From positions 124,001-188,000 of the forward strand of contig BLSF01000008.1 of NCBI GenBank assembly GCA_012862575.1: a DNA stretch of 64,000 nucleotides, in the 5' to 3' direction. The DNA comes from Parietichytrium sp. I65-24A. Taxonomy: Eukaryota; Sar; Bigyra; Thraustochytrida; Thraustochytriidae. The notes under the pieces were generated by a model. The model ran no database searches, was not told the DNA's origin, and saw only the letters and a list, made by a program, of their open reading frames with translations. Below, in pieces: positions 39,155 through 51,500 of the stretch. Position 1 is the first letter of the stretch, and every line of letters starts with the position of its first letter. The position numbers and the translations under genes are program-made.

Positions 39155-42100
39155 TCATGTTGCTCTTGACGAGGCCATGGCACGAAGTTGCGCGGCTTTA
39201 TCTGTTCCCAGCTCGTTGACCATCGCAGAGAACGTGGAGCCAGGAGCGTCGAGGAGCTCTTTTGGGCTTGCAAACTCGGCGACGTGGCCTCCGCTGAGGA
39301 CGAGGACCTTGTCGTTGTCAATGATTGTGTTGAGGCGATGAGCGATTGTGATGATTGTACACCCAGGGAACGAATTGCGGATCGTTCGCTGGATGGTCGC
39401 GTCGGTCTCGTAGTCGAGGGAACTTGTTGCCTCATCTAAAAGGAGCACTTTGGTCTGATTGATGATACTTCTCGCAAGGCACAAAAGCTGCCTCTGGCCT
39501 TGCGAAAAGTTCTCTCCGTACTCACTCACCTGACCTTGCAGACCTCCCGCCTCTTCTACTGTTCTGGTCAATTCGCATTGGCGGAGACCCGCCCAAATGT
39601 CTTCGTCACTATACAAGTCGAACGGATCCAGATTGTTACGAATGGTCCCACTAAACATAACCGGAGACTGCGGCACGATACCAAGTTTTGCCCGCAGTTC
39701 GTGTAACCCGAGTGTAGAGGTGTCCACGCCATCGATGCTGATTGGACCTTGGCCAGCTGCATCGAGCTCGGGCTCCACCAGTCTCAGAAGGCTGAGAAGC
39801 AAGGAGCTTTTGCCGCTTCCGGTTCTTCCGCAAACCCCGATTCGCTCTCCGCCCTTGATGGTGAGATTGATACCGTTGAGGACCAATGGGGTGTTCTCGC
39901 GATATCTCATCTTGAGATCTTGAATCTCAATCTTGCCTCTTTGCGGCCAGTTCTGAGGAGGGGGGTTAGGGCTCTCGAAGGGCGCCTCTTGCTCGATGTT
40001 ATTGGTGTAGTGCAAAACACGCTCCACCGAGTTCATCCCGGCCTCAAACTCCGCGAATGTGCGAACAGTTTGGTTCAGCAAGTTGGTAATCTGCAAAGCA
40101 TAAGTAATACTCAACCCGGCCACCCCCACGGCCAAAACGCCTTGGTCGGATGCGTACACTGCCAAGCAGGAGGCGAAAATGGCCACCAGAGCCCCGAGCA
40201 TCTCAAGGCGAACGGCGAGCCAGCGCTCAATTGTCTTCACTAGGTACCAAGCCTTGACATTCTCGTCAACTTTCTTCGAATTTTGTTGACGAAAGCTTCC
40301 GGAACGGTCGTAGGAACGAATTGTGGATAGCCCGCCCAGTGTCTCCGAGAAGTGTGCAAATACCGGCGACCTGGAGATCGACTCCAGACGCTTTGAGTCC
40401 CTAGCCAGCGGGCGGTACATGCTGAGCATGTAAAGGTATATCGCGGCTATAACTGGAACAGCAGCCAAGAAAATTGGAGTGGAGTAGGAGACCGTGAGAA
40501 TAGCAAAGACCAAGCCGATTGCAGTCGCCAAGAAGAAACGGGAAAATTGAGGGACGCGATTGTCCACCAAGAAGAGATCCTTCGAAAACCGCGACACGAC
40601 TCGGCCAATAGGGGTGGTGTCAAAAAAGGACATTGGTGCGTGAAGCACACTTGCGAGAAGGGACTTGTGCATTGTTCGCGACGCTTGCAATCCGAGCAGC
40701 GCCATGCTGATGTTTCGAGCAAAGTTTAGCAATGCCAACACAACCGCAGTGACGGCCCATCCGCCCAGGTAAAATTTGAAAGAGAATTTTTCATAAGCCA
40801 AGTCATTCGTCCAGAATGCAACCCAAGCCGTGTTTAGAAGCGTGGATGCCTGACTTAGGATGAAGACAATGAAAACTGCGCTGCCAGGCAAGTAGCCCCC
40901 AGCAGCACGGAGATACCCAACGTACTCGCTGCTCGACACAGCACCAGTCTGTCGTTCCTCCACTTGCATGAGCTGTCGGCCCTTTGTTCGTCGCATAATA
41001 TCTTTGGTTTTATCCTGCTGGCTACTGACGCTAAGCATCGAGGACCCCTCGCGCGTTGAATTGGAGTCGTCGCCCACCTCTCCCTGGTCAAGGTCTTCCA
41101 GGCCTTGCGGGCCACCTTCTTGATCCGGATTGCCGTCGGAAGTGGTACCGTGGAATTTTTCCATGAGTCTTGCAAAGTCAAGCCCCGACTCCAGGAGCTC
41201 GCTGTACGAACCTTGTTCGACGATGTAGCTGGGATGCTCGGCTTTGGACTCGAGAACGATGATTTTGTCGCACTGTGACAGGAAATTCAACTGATTGGTG
41301 ACCAGAATCCTAGTCCTTCCAGCCATACTGCGAAGAATGCACCTTCTGAACATCTTGTTGGCAACCTCCGGGTCAAGTGCGGAAAGCGGGTCATCAAGAA
41401 TTAAAATCTCTTTGCTAGAGTAAGCCGCCCGTGCAACGGAGATGCGCTGCTTCTGCCCGCCAGAGAGATTGATGCCCCGCTCCCCGATGATCGTCATATC
41501 ACCGTCTGCTAAAACACTGAGATCATGCTCGAGCTGGCAAACCTTTAAAATTTTGCGGTAACGCTCTTCGTCCATAGGCTCTCCGAATAGGATGTTTGCA
41601 CGTACAGTGTCATTGAAGATCCATGCTGTTTGCGCAGCGTACGCTACGCTCCCATTCAACTGAACTTCTCCGCGGGAGCGGTGGAGCTCATTCAAGATGG
41701 AGCACACCAGGCTGGTCTTCCCGCTGCCTACGGGACCAATGATGCCTACTAAGGAACCCTCCTCAATCTCGACATTCACGTCGTCTAAGGTCGGAATGCT
41801 TCCTTGTGCGGGCTGCTCAGGCTCGTCGATGCGGATGGAAATGCTGTTGTCGAGACCAGACTTTGACTTTCGAGGTTTCGAGTCGATAGCAGGCGCGGGT
41901 TCGCTGGACGGCTTGGTCCAGTGGAACTGGCCATCCCGAACTCTCACAGCTATTTTGCGATGAGCGATTTCAGAACCGGCGTCAAGCGCACTATGGTTTT
42001 CCTGTGTGACTTCTTCTAGCGCCAAAAATCCAGCAACTCGGTTCCGGCTCACCTTCGCCTGAGCCAACTGCGAGAGAGCACTTGGAAGAAGCATCAAGGG

Positions 42101-43273
42101 CATTCGAAGTTGGTTAAATGCCGCAAGGGCCGTGAACAACGTAGCGGCATCGACCTCTCCATCGTTGTACACTGCATAAGCACTCAACGCGCATAGGGCT
42201 ACTATTGCGGGCATACTGATCACCACTGACATCGACGCAGATGTGAGATAGGCAATGAACTTGAGCTGCTTGACCTCATCAAGACGGTGAACACCGATAA
42301 GTTTGACAAAGTTGAGCTCCCATCCAGCCATCTTGATGCCTTGAATACCTTGCAGAACCTCGTTGGTGACCTTCACCCTGTTGTCTGTCACTTTTGCCAT
42401 CTTTCGATTGACGACGGCAACTTTTTGAAACATTAAAGTCTGCACCGGTATGACGAGAACCATGACTCCCAATCCGATAAAAGCAGACCAGCCGATGTAG
42501 ATGTACAAAATACACATGTAGCCAACGATTTGGTAAAAGGCGTCACCAATCGAATGAAACGAGGTTCCTATGAAAAATTCGATTTTGGTGGAATCGAGTT
42601 GCATAAGGTTGACAATCTGGCCCAAGGTCATGTTCTGACGAGCAGAAGCAGACAGACGTAGTGACTTGCGATAAACATCCGTAGTAATGATACTCCTTGT
42701 TTGCCACCCACAACGGAAGGTATTGAACGAGAAAGTGTTTTCAGCAACGGCTCGGACGATAAGCAGCGCTCCCAGACCAACCGCCCAGATATAAGCATAC
42801 CATGCTGAGTACTCGCCCTCGGTGTCGCTCTGAATGTACTCCAGGATTCTGTTGACAAAAACTGGGTTAGCAATCTGAGCTGAAGCGGAGATGAACTTGA
42901 AGAACCCAGCCTTGATCATTCGCCGTTTAATGACCGCCCATAGCGACCAGGTAAGCAGCGAGCACGCGGCGTCATGAGACATGACAAACCCATCCCCAGC
43001 TGCCTGCTTCATCTTGCCCAGCTGCTGCTCCCACGCCGCAGCGAACTTTGCACACAGCACATTCGTGGTGTCTTCCTGCGTGAGCTCCCACAAGTCCTCC
43101 TGCTCCAGCTCCTTGCCCTCATTCTTCCTCTTGGCTTTGGCGAATTTAAATATCGACGTTGCCCACATAAAGTACGCACGCGAAAACCATCCTGCGCGCT
43201 CTTCTGCATTCTTCCCCGCCGGCCACGTCTCCTTGCGTGCCTTCCCCATCGGAACAGCTATGCTTTCCGACAT
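39155..43273 (-). CDS. ABCC/MRP-type full ABC transporter
   Basis: A 1372-residue single-exon exporter with the layout TMD1-NBD1-TMD2-NBD2. It lacks the extra N-terminal TMD0, so it is a short MRP (ABCC4-like architecture). Members export organic anions and glutathione conjugates. NBD1 has GPVGSGKTS, LSGGQKQR and ILILDDPLSALDP; the Asp in place of the catalytic Glu is usual for ABCC NBD1. NBD2 has GRTGSGKSS, FSQGQRQL and VLLLDEATSSLD, with IAHRLNTI. The ATG at 43273 is first in frame and starts MSESIAVP. Stop codon at 39155-39157. A GST lies elsewhere in the window, but no link is implied. A (TGAC)n repeat sits in the 5' leader. Confidence 0.93.
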   Translation of the reverse strand: MSESIAVPMGKARKETWPAGKNAEERAGWFSRAYFMWATSIFKFAKAKRKNEGKELEQEDLWELTQEDTTNVLCAKFAAAWEQQLGKMKQAAGDGFVMSHDAACSLLTWSLWAVIKRRMIKAGFFKFISASAQIANPVFVNRILEYIQSDTEGEYSAWYAYIWAVGLGALLIVRAVAENTFSFNTFRCGWQTRSIITTDVYRKSLRLSASARQNMTLGQIVNLMQLDSTKIEFFIGTSFHSIGDAFYQIVGYMCILYIYIGWSAFIGLGVMVLVIPVQTLMFQKVAVVNRKMAKVTDNRVKVTNEVLQGIQGIKMAGWELNFVKLIGVHRLDEVKQLKFIAYLTSASMSVVISMPAIVALCALSAYAVYNDGEVDAATLFTALAAFNQLRMPLMLLPSALSQLAQAKVSRNRVAGFLALEEVTQENHSALDAGSEIAHRKIAVRVRDGQFHWTKPSSEPAPAIDSKPRKSKSGLDNSISIRIDEPEQPAQGSIPTLDDVNVEIEEGSLVGIIGPVGSGKTSLVCSILNELHRSRGEVQLNGSVAYAAQTAWIFNDTVRANILFGEPMDEERYRKILKVCQLEHDLSVLADGDMTIIGERGINLSGGQKQRISVARAAYSSKEILILDDPLSALDPEVANKMFRRCILRSMAGRTRILVTNQLNFLSQCDKIIVLESKAEHPSYIVEQGSYSELLESGLDFARLMEKFHGTTSDGNPDQEGGPQGLEDLDQGEVGDDSNSTREGSSMLSVSSQQDKTKDIMRRTKGRQLMQVEERQTGAVSSSEYVGYLRAAGGYLPGSAVFIVFILSQASTLLNTAWVAFWTNDLAYEKFSFKFYLGGWAVTAVVLALLNFARNISMALLGLQASRTMHKSLLASVLHAPMSFFDTTPIGRVVSRFSKDLFLVDNRVPQFSRFFLATAIGLVFAILTVSYSTPIFLAAVPVIAAIYLYMLSMYRPLARDSKRLESISRSPVFAHFSETLGGLSTIRSYDRSGSFRQQNSKKVDENVKAWYLVKTIERWLAVRLEMLGALVAIFASCLAVYASDQGVLAVGVAGLSITYALQITNLLNQTVRTFAEFEAGMNSVERVLHYTNNIEQEAPFESPNPPPQNWPQRGKIEIQDLKMRYRENTPLVLNGINLTIKGGERIGVCGRTGSGKSSLLLSLLRLVEPELDAAGQGPISIDGVDTSTLGLHELRAKLGIVPQSPVMFSGTIRNNLDPFDLYSDEDIWAGLRQCELTRTVEEAGGLQGQVSEYGENFSQGQRQLLCLARSIINQTKVLLLDEATSSLDYETDATIQRTIRNSFPGCTIITIAHRLNTIIDNDKVLVLSGGHVAEFASPKELLDAPGSTFSAMVNELGTDKAAQLRAMASSRAT

Positions 43274-43306
43274 CTCTCGATCTTCCCTCTCTTCCCACTG
43301 TCTTCT

Positions 43307-43331
43307 GACTGACTGACTGACTGACTGACTC
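43307..43331. repeat. (TGAC)n microsatellite
   Basis: About six tetranucleotide units, 34 bp upstream of the ABCC start codon, so probably in its 5' UTR. Confidence 0.88.
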
Positions 43332-45068
43332 AGCCCTCGAGTTTTGGGACTACTTTCGCTACTTTTGCTTTCACTTCATTCACAGTCAACTCATTGTTTC
43401 CATTTCCACCAAGTCTCTCTCTCTCTCCTCTCCGTCCCTAGGGACACTTACAATCTATCATAAGGCGAATTTGCCGGTGCTAGCTAGTGTTATGTTATTA
43501 GCTAGGTACTCAGTACCCGTGCGTGGAGATGAAAAAATCGAAGAGGGTTAGGCACAGAACTGTTAGAGTTTACAGCTAAACTTATCTGATGGGGTATGGG
43601 ATGTTGTTTGGAGAGTGTAGGAGAGGGTAGGGAGTGTGGTAGATGTACGATGCAAATGACCGTGAGTGCTCGGGATCAGAATTGTGTATGATGAGTTTAT
43701 CGAGATGAGCGCTGGCTGGATCAAATTATGAATCAGTCAAAACAGTCAACCCATCAAAACGCTCGCACTAGTCGCGTTTCATGCAATTTTATTTCAACAG
43801 CCCAACAACAGCCCAACAAAATCCGCTCCAACCTCGCCCAAATTGAATTCGAGAACTCTTTTTCACGTGTGTGTTTCGTGGCATTCACATACCAGACTCA
43901 AAAATACCACAGCGTCCAAATTACTATAATTATTTAATCGTTGAATACATCAACAAGACTAATGCTATCGGTAAGTGCGCCTGGTTTTGTATCAATCGCT
44001 CGGCCAGGATTATTTCGAGCGTGGCAAGGCGTCATTTCGGAGCTGTTGGGGACCACCATATTCGACCTTCCGAGTCATAGCGACGCCTCTAGCTGCGTTA
44101 CGAGCTGTGGGAATAGATAGAGACATAGAGAGAGGAGAGAGGAGGTTGGAATTTGGAATTGTGCCCACGACTCGTTCGAGGAACGTCGCAAGATGAACCA
44201 GTTATCAGTGGCTCCTGGAAATTCTCCTGGAATGTCCTTTAAAGTCCTCGAGGATTCATGAGTACGCGAGAACATGTGTAGCAACTTACAGTTAGTCACT
44301 GTCGATACCGGTGCTCGAACTTGTTCAAGGTTCGCAGTCAAGAAGCTTAACACTTAATGTGTCCTTTTCAGTTGTTTGTGCAGGCACATGCAGGCACACT
44401 TTGGCAAGATTGGCCAGTGTCGATGGAGGATTTGGCTGGTTTGGCTTAGATGAACTCGGGAGTGGCGAAGGTGTGGTGCTCGAGTAGACTTTATTGTTAT
44501 ATTATCGCTGCATTTAAGCTGGACACAATCGACATCATGTGGCTGTGAGACAAACCAACCTCGTTACCTCGCTGGGACTGACGAAATTTCGTCGGCAGGA
44601 GAAGAAGGAGACCAGCCGACTACTAGCTAGTTGTGCGACACGTTGAACACGTCACTAGGGCATACACTGTAGCGCATATTCCTCGATGACGCACATGTGT
44701 TGACGGTTGGTCTCAAGGTCTCACTCCTCCTTGCGAAGACTTGGGTGCCGAGACATCGCGCGTTTAAAGTTCATTTTACCCTATCCGCCCGGGAATGAAT
44801 GAAGAAGACATAAGAAGACCACGCCACGATGACGAGAATTCATGAAGTGTACATTGCAGCGGCTCTCAACGCTACGGAGGCGGAGGTCGCCGTGGTGTTG
44901 CTTTGGCAAGAGTAGGAGAAAGCCTTTTTAGAAAAGTACGTCACTAAACTCTCTCGTGCTTGGCACCAAGGCTGGCGATTTCATATCCTGTATGGAAATA
45001 GCCTTCAGTCGATGCAATAAGTTGGCAAGGAAGGAGCAACCGAGATCGACCGAATGTTGGAAGATGTG

Positions 45069-45112
45069 AAGCGCAAGCACGGACAACGCCATTGTTGTCC
45101 GTGCTTGCGCTT
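45069..45112. repeat. Perfect 19-bp inverted repeat (hairpin)
   Basis: Arms 45069-45087 and 45094-45112 are exact reverse complements around a six-base loop (GCCATT). The arm begins AAGCGCAAGC. A T-run of the kind that would make a simple terminator does not follow. It may be a fold-back element, or a stem-loop in a transcript from the downstream flank of the WW/FYVE/ARM gene. Confidence 0.9.
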
Positions 45113-45535
45113 GTCAGTGGAGCATGGAAGCGACACAGTCTGCCTTCGGCGTAGTGCACTTAATCCGCGCGTCGGCATATATAAAAAGACCAATCCCGCA
45201 GACCCTCATTAATTGTTCAAATCTAGTTGGGTTTGTACCTGGAGGAAGCTTTCTGACTGTGATTTGTGCAAAGCAACTGAGACGGTCTCTTCGACATTAT
45301 ATTTCACAATTGTATACTCATTGAACAAGTCGAGAGAAAATATTCAGGGGCCTTCGTCCTCAATCTCTTTGCTTCCTTTAGACTCGCCATCATTGTCTTT
45401 GTCATCTCTTGCAACCCTTTCAGTTGATATTGAGCACGTACTTTGTATTTAAAAAAGAAATAGACTGCGAAAGAACAATTCCGTAAATATTTTTCCACTG
45501 TCAATCAGAATGCCTTAAAAATCTAAGAATTAACA

Positions 45536-48500
45536 TCATACTCGGTTCAGAGCAGTAGTAGACACGCTGTGACAGCTCATGCACCTGAACGTCTTTGAAT
45601 CGCCCGGTGCAGACAGCAGGGAATTGCAAGATGGGCATTTAACGCTCACAAGGCCTCCGCCACCGCCGCCGCCGCCTGCGCCGAAAGAGGCAGGCCGGGC
45701 GGTCTCGCACATGTCACACTTCGTATCAGACATTGAGTTCTCGTAGGTGCACGCAGCACATTTCCACACCGAAGGTTGCTGTTGTTGCGTTGGAGGAGCT
45801 GGGTACGAAGGCTGGCCATTTCCTGAATGTCTCTTCGCCTTGCGGTCCTCCTCCGCTTGAAGCTTTTGCGCTAGTTCTAGCGTGGCTCGGTCATCAGAAG
45901 CGGACGAGGAGAATGAAGACGCTCTCGAACTCTGACGAAGGCCGCCTGGAACAGCGCTGGAATACGTTGGGAGCAGAGGACCTTTGCTGAGTGGCGGAGG
46001 TTTGTGAATTCCAGGTGGCGCGGATGACGGCGCAAGCAAAGGCGATGTTGGTGGAAGCGAGTGCCCACTTGATGTTCTATTCAAACCAGAGGAAGGGGCG
46101 TTGTAGCTACTCTTCATCGGCGACGGTGGGGCACCTTGAGGTGGCGTTCGAGTTGGACTCTGGTGGTGAGTCGCGCTGGCAGCAGGTGGCGGCTGCACTG
46201 GCGCGGCTGGAGCCTTCACGGCAGGCCTTTTCGTGAGTTTCTCTCCCGTCCCGAGCATGGCGACGATTCTCGAAGCCAGATGCGCGCTGAATACCTCAGA
46301 CTCCGAGGACGTACCAATCTCCTTGATTGATCGAAGCAACCCGGAGTTGTTTCGAACCTTGGCCCGTACAGTCTCATCGACAAGCATTTGACGCAGTGCG
46401 AGCAGGCCATTATTAACAACGACGGCATTTTCTGCCTTGACCAGATCTTTACCTGTCAAGACGACCGCGCAGGTTTCCAATAACGTGGTCAATTGCTGCT
46501 GCGAGTCTTCGGACTCCCTAACGCTGTACGCCAACGAAAGAAGAATTGCACTTGCATGGCGAAGTTGAGATGAGGAGATCGGGTGCTCCATAGACGCTGC
46601 AGCAGTTTTCTCGAGGATGCCTTTCAGAATCCTAACATTTTCCAAATCCTTCGCCATGTCCATGGAAATATCTTGGGACATGGTAAAGTTTTCCAGGGCT
46701 TGCAAGGCAGCAAGCCATGAGCTACAATAGCTGGACTCGGCAAGAGCTTTACTGAAAAGAGGCTGAGACAGTTCAGGACTAGTGGAAGCCACGCACGGGC
46801 CGAGGTCTGACAGGAGCTGTACAGTAGCTTCTACGAGTTCGCAGAAACCAGGATGCTCTTTTGCTTGCTCCTTTGTTGCGGATTCAAGGATGCGTGAGCA
46901 AACCTGCATCACACCATTCTCGCTACTAACAATTTGTAGGCGATGGTCGTCAAGCGTCGCAAGGCGCGAGAGCGTGGCCATAGCATGACTTGCGCGCGTA
47001 ATATCCTCGCGCTCATCAGCCAATTCTTTCCGTGAATCGAAACGCGATGCCACCTGCGCAAGAGCAGGTAACACATCATCGCCACTAGCCATGATCGCTT
47101 TTTGCACTGCAACGCCACCCTGTGCCAAAGACGCAATCGCTTCCAAACCCGCAGTGAGGGCTTTAGTTTGGTGTTCCTCGGCATGAAACAGCTCCGATGT
47201 GCGCGTGATGAGCGCAGCAAGAGCCGGAATGGCCTTTGTCCCAATCACGGCATCATCAATCGATCGATCCTTAGAGTCTTTCACAAGGGACGCCACCAAG
47301 GACGCCGCTTGCAGAATATTGCCAGGTTCAAGCGGTTGAGCGTTATCTCCTTGCTGTGTGGTTAAAGGCTCCAGGAGTAATGAAATGGATCGAATAGTGC
47401 CTGCTGCAATTAAAATCTGCGAAAGCGAGGGGTCCTTTGCGATTCGTGACAAGGTGGAGAGGCAAGCTTTCATGAGTGTTTCAGGACATGACTCGCCCAT
47501 GATCAGATTCACAGATCGAGCTGAGCGGCCAAGCAAGGTTGCCTCGTTCGGAGTCAGGTTTTCGGGGAGGCGCGATAGTAATTCAATAGCCTCTTCGCAC
47601 AGGTCGAAACGATTGCAACCGCTCGGGGTGGGGCTTGTGTCCCGAATGTGGGCATCAAGAATCGCAATGACTGCATCGATTGTGTCTCGGCGCTTGTTAA
47701 GTTTATGAATGCGATCCCATAAACCAATTTGAGGCGGCTCATCAGGGCTCACCTCGTCCTTGTCAGTTTTGCTGAATGCGAACAATGCTTGCAGAGTATG
47801 CTCCGATGTGGCGGATCGGGGTCGCCCCAACCGTCTCTCTCTCAGAAGAAGGTTTACTAAAGCGGATACAACGTCGGCGTCTAACAAACCGGCGCGGGCA
47901 GCTGGTGCCGCTGAGAGAAGAGCGCAAGCGGCAGCAGCCTCTTTGGCAGGGGATTCCGACTTGTCAGCTCCAAAATGCTCTGGAGGGGAAAGCAATCTGA
48001 CGATAATTGGCAAAATCTCCAGAATCGTCGGCGAAGCGCATAGCGCATAGCCTGGGGAATCGCCGCACAGTGCAGCGATGGTCGAAACAGCTTGCGCCTG
48101 AACACGCGGAGGCCCAAGCTTCAGTAAAGCAATCGAGGAGTCAATGTCGGCGTTTACAACGAGCTGTTCCCAAAGGTTCTCGCTATCCTTCGCCACAGCC
48201 AAGAGTACCTGGAGGCTAAGCTCCGCGCTTTTCGGATCCGAAGACTTCATCAGACGGAGCAGCGAGTCTGTTGCCCCCGGCTCCGCAGTGATTTTTGGTC
48301 CGTTTGCAGGTTCCTTCGAGAGAATTACCAGACACTGCAGTGCAGCGCCCTGAAGCGGCTGAGGGCGCTGCTCTGCGATTGGCAGTAGCTTGCCAGCGCC
48401 ACCTTGTTCCACGATGGCAAGCCTACAGCGCTTGGAGGACTCTGCGAGGGAGTTGAGACAAGTCAAGCCAGCTTCAATTGCGCCTGCATCCTTTTCTGAG

Positions 48501-51500
48501 AGAAGTCCGAGCAGGGCAAAAACTGCGCCTGCATCCAAGACGACATCACAGTGCTTCTCCAGTTTCGCCAAATTGCTGATGATGGTAGCAATATCCATAA
48601 GCAAAGCGGGCTGAGCGGCCTCAGAAAGCAAAATTTCGATCAACTGCGGAAGAGCATCGTTCACAATGATTTCCCAGTTCCCACTATGGCGGGAAAGGTT
48701 ACAAAGAGCTCGTACAGCAGACACCTGAATAGCAACCTTGTCCTGTGCGTGAAGCGACTGAGACGACTCGTCCAGTAATTTTGCAATAGCTCGAACTCCA
48801 TATTTGATGTCGTCCACAGTTGCGTCCGTCAAAGTGTTGTTGCTTGCATTGCCGCCGCAAAGTTTGCCGAAAAGCGTCAATCCATACCAGCGCAAGTGAT
48901 ACACAAGCTGATATGACTCTCCTGTATCCCCTTCCAGGTGCAAGGTTTCATCAAGCGCTCGAACCACAGCCTTGACCCCTCCTGCTTTCGCAACTCCTTG
49001 TGCCCCGGAAGGGGATTCGCACACCGAAAGGAGCAGGCGGAAAGCAGCCAGGACAAGCGCAGGCTTGTTGTGGGCGTTCACCAACAAAGGGATCACCAAA
49101 GGTGCGCCATTGGAAGAAACAAGGTCACGAGTTTGCTGCTCTTGGTTCCGTTGCATACGCTCCTCGGGAGTCAAGTGAGATTCGTCCGCTTTTGAGCCAC
49201 CCTCTTCTCCATCTCTCGCGCCACACAGGACTGCGACAGCTAGTAATAGCATTTCAATGGTGGCGTCGTCGAGTCTAATCGCGTGACGGTTTCCAAGCAT
49301 TTGCAGCAGCTTCATCGCCATGGTAGACGGTGACACCCGCCGCGTCAGTGTCTGCAAAAGGACCGTATCCGACACGAAAGCATAAATTGCACCAATAAGC
49401 TGCCGCAACACGGCAGGATCGGAGCTGTTCTCCAGTCCGAGCAATGCTTCCACACCGCCGGCGTTTACGACTGCTTGTTTGCATTGCTGTCCGGCTTGCA
49501 GCAACTGGACTAATGCTCCTGCTGCAGGCCACCGAACATCATTCTCAGGATACCTAACCAAGTTGACGAGCAACGGAACAGCACCCCCATCTAAAATAAT
49601 GGATGCCCCTTGTTCATCGCCGGCGAAAGCCTCGCACAAGGCGGCGGCATTCGCCTTAGTACTTGGTTCCGGTGAACTCAAGAGGGAAACGCACATCGCG
49701 AGACCGCCGCTTTCCAAGATGGTTTGACTACCCGCGCGAGAACATACAGCAACATTTCTTAAAATTTGCGCAGCACTGGCTTGAGAGTCTTGATCTCTAC
49801 TCGCTAGAAGGGCTACCACTACCGGAACTGCGCCTGCAGCGCGGACCACCTCTGCCTGTCCATTGGACAGATAGCGAATAAGCTTCAAGCCTGCCCGTGC
49901 GATTGTTGGGCTGTCAGACCTTAGCAGCTTTACCGCAGTAGTAGCACCTCCGAGCTGCACCATAGCGTCCCTCACCCGCGACGCAAGATGAGCCCCTTGC
50001 GACTCATATTTGCTTTGATCTTCTAGTTCTAAACCTGAACAGATGGCGTTAGCTGCATGCTCTTGAATGCCGATGTTTGAAGAAGACAGGAGGAGAACCA
50101 GAGCTTGCATACCATTCGCATCTAACATCTCGTCAATGTTTTTTATGTTGCCCGCGACAAGGCGAGAAACAGCCATCGTGGCCCAGCTCTGCAGCTGCTC
50201 TTGGGAAGCAAGCAAGGCCTCACAGAGTGCTGGAAGCACTCGCATCGTACGCGAAGCTTCCTGGATCTCAAAGAGGTCCCCGAGCAAATACATGGCGTGG
50301 GCGAGGTGCATGTGCGCCTCCCATGGTGAGTTTGGCCTCGAGAGCATAGTGGCAATAGCCTTCATGCCAACTGATCCCTGCGAAAGCTCACTGCAAACGC
50401 TAAACCTGGACAAGGTTGCCTGACTGTCCACAGGAGAGTTAGCAGCGACGGCTGCAATAGAGGCAATGATCCGAGCGCTTTGAATCTGAACATCATTGGG
50501 ATCATTCGGGTTGAGCAACTCGCACAGCGTGGCCTCCCCACCGCATCTCTGAACGACGTCCAATGTGCGCATAGCGGTTGCTTGTTGATCCACGCTTGCA
50601 GTTTCTTGAAGAGCATCAGGCAACTTTTCAATCATGTCTGCAATACCGCGAAGTGCCAACATGCGGTCATCATTGCGAGACGATCCGGCGTCCCGCAAGA
50701 TGCCAATGTAACGAAGGTAGCAGTGGCGATCACCGGCGCTCTGGTGATCGAAACAAAGATCACATACACGGCGCTCCTGTTCCTTGAGTCCTGGAATGCT
50801 AAACTTCGCCTTTCGCGAGGAGCACTCGTGGCACAGTAACGACCCACAACATTTGCAGTGATGCCTCCGGTCCTTCCAGCTGAAAAGTTTGGCACAAAGT
50901 GTACAGACCTGCGAATGGTCGTCGGGTACCATGTGCGGACTGAGGTCTCGCGGGTCGGTGATGTGGCGCTGCTCCTCACTGCTCACATTCTTAAAGTATT
51001 CCTCGTCCTCTGCCTGCGCTGCAGCAATGGCAGCCGCGGTTGCAGGATCTATATCGTCGTGTCCATACCCGCCACCGTAATTGCCCGAGCTGCTGGTCGA
51101 CGAGGACGGATTCGTTGAGGAAGACCCTCCACCTCTTTCGGTCCCGCACATCTTACAAGCACTATCAGAAGCGCCATTTTCGAAGGTGCATGACGGGCAA
51201 CTCCACTGATTACTGCTCGAGCTCCTTTCGTAGCTATCGTAGCTTTGAGTGGAGTGCTCATGGCCAAAGTCCGGGTAAGAGACCTGATGGCCATTGGAGG
51301 ACTCTTCGTTCAGACCCAACCTAGGATCATCCCACTGGGACTTGTTTGTCGCCGTGTTGACGAAGAAAATCCGCCCTTCGGCATCTCGCTGCTGCTCCCA
51401 GCCGGCCGGCAACGGCGTTTCCACTGGCGGGGTCCAGCTAGTCTGCATAGTGTTATGATTGATATAAAACGGCCTGCCCGATTCCGGGTCCGTGGACATT

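Larger units (their letters stand above)
43274..45535. other. Long intergenic region
   Basis: About 2.3 kb upstream of the ABCC gene and downstream of the WW/FYVE/ARM gene. It contains (TGAC)n at 43307-43331, GGTACTCAGTACC at 43505-43517 (about 230 bp upstream of the ABCC ATG), and the perfect hairpin at 45069-45112. No ORF is convincing. Confidence 0.55.

Noticed and set aside
44300-44350. tRNA-like B-box words (GTGCTCGAACTTG, GGTTCGCAG)
   Set aside because: No matching acceptor stem, anticodon arm or A box could be built on either strand.
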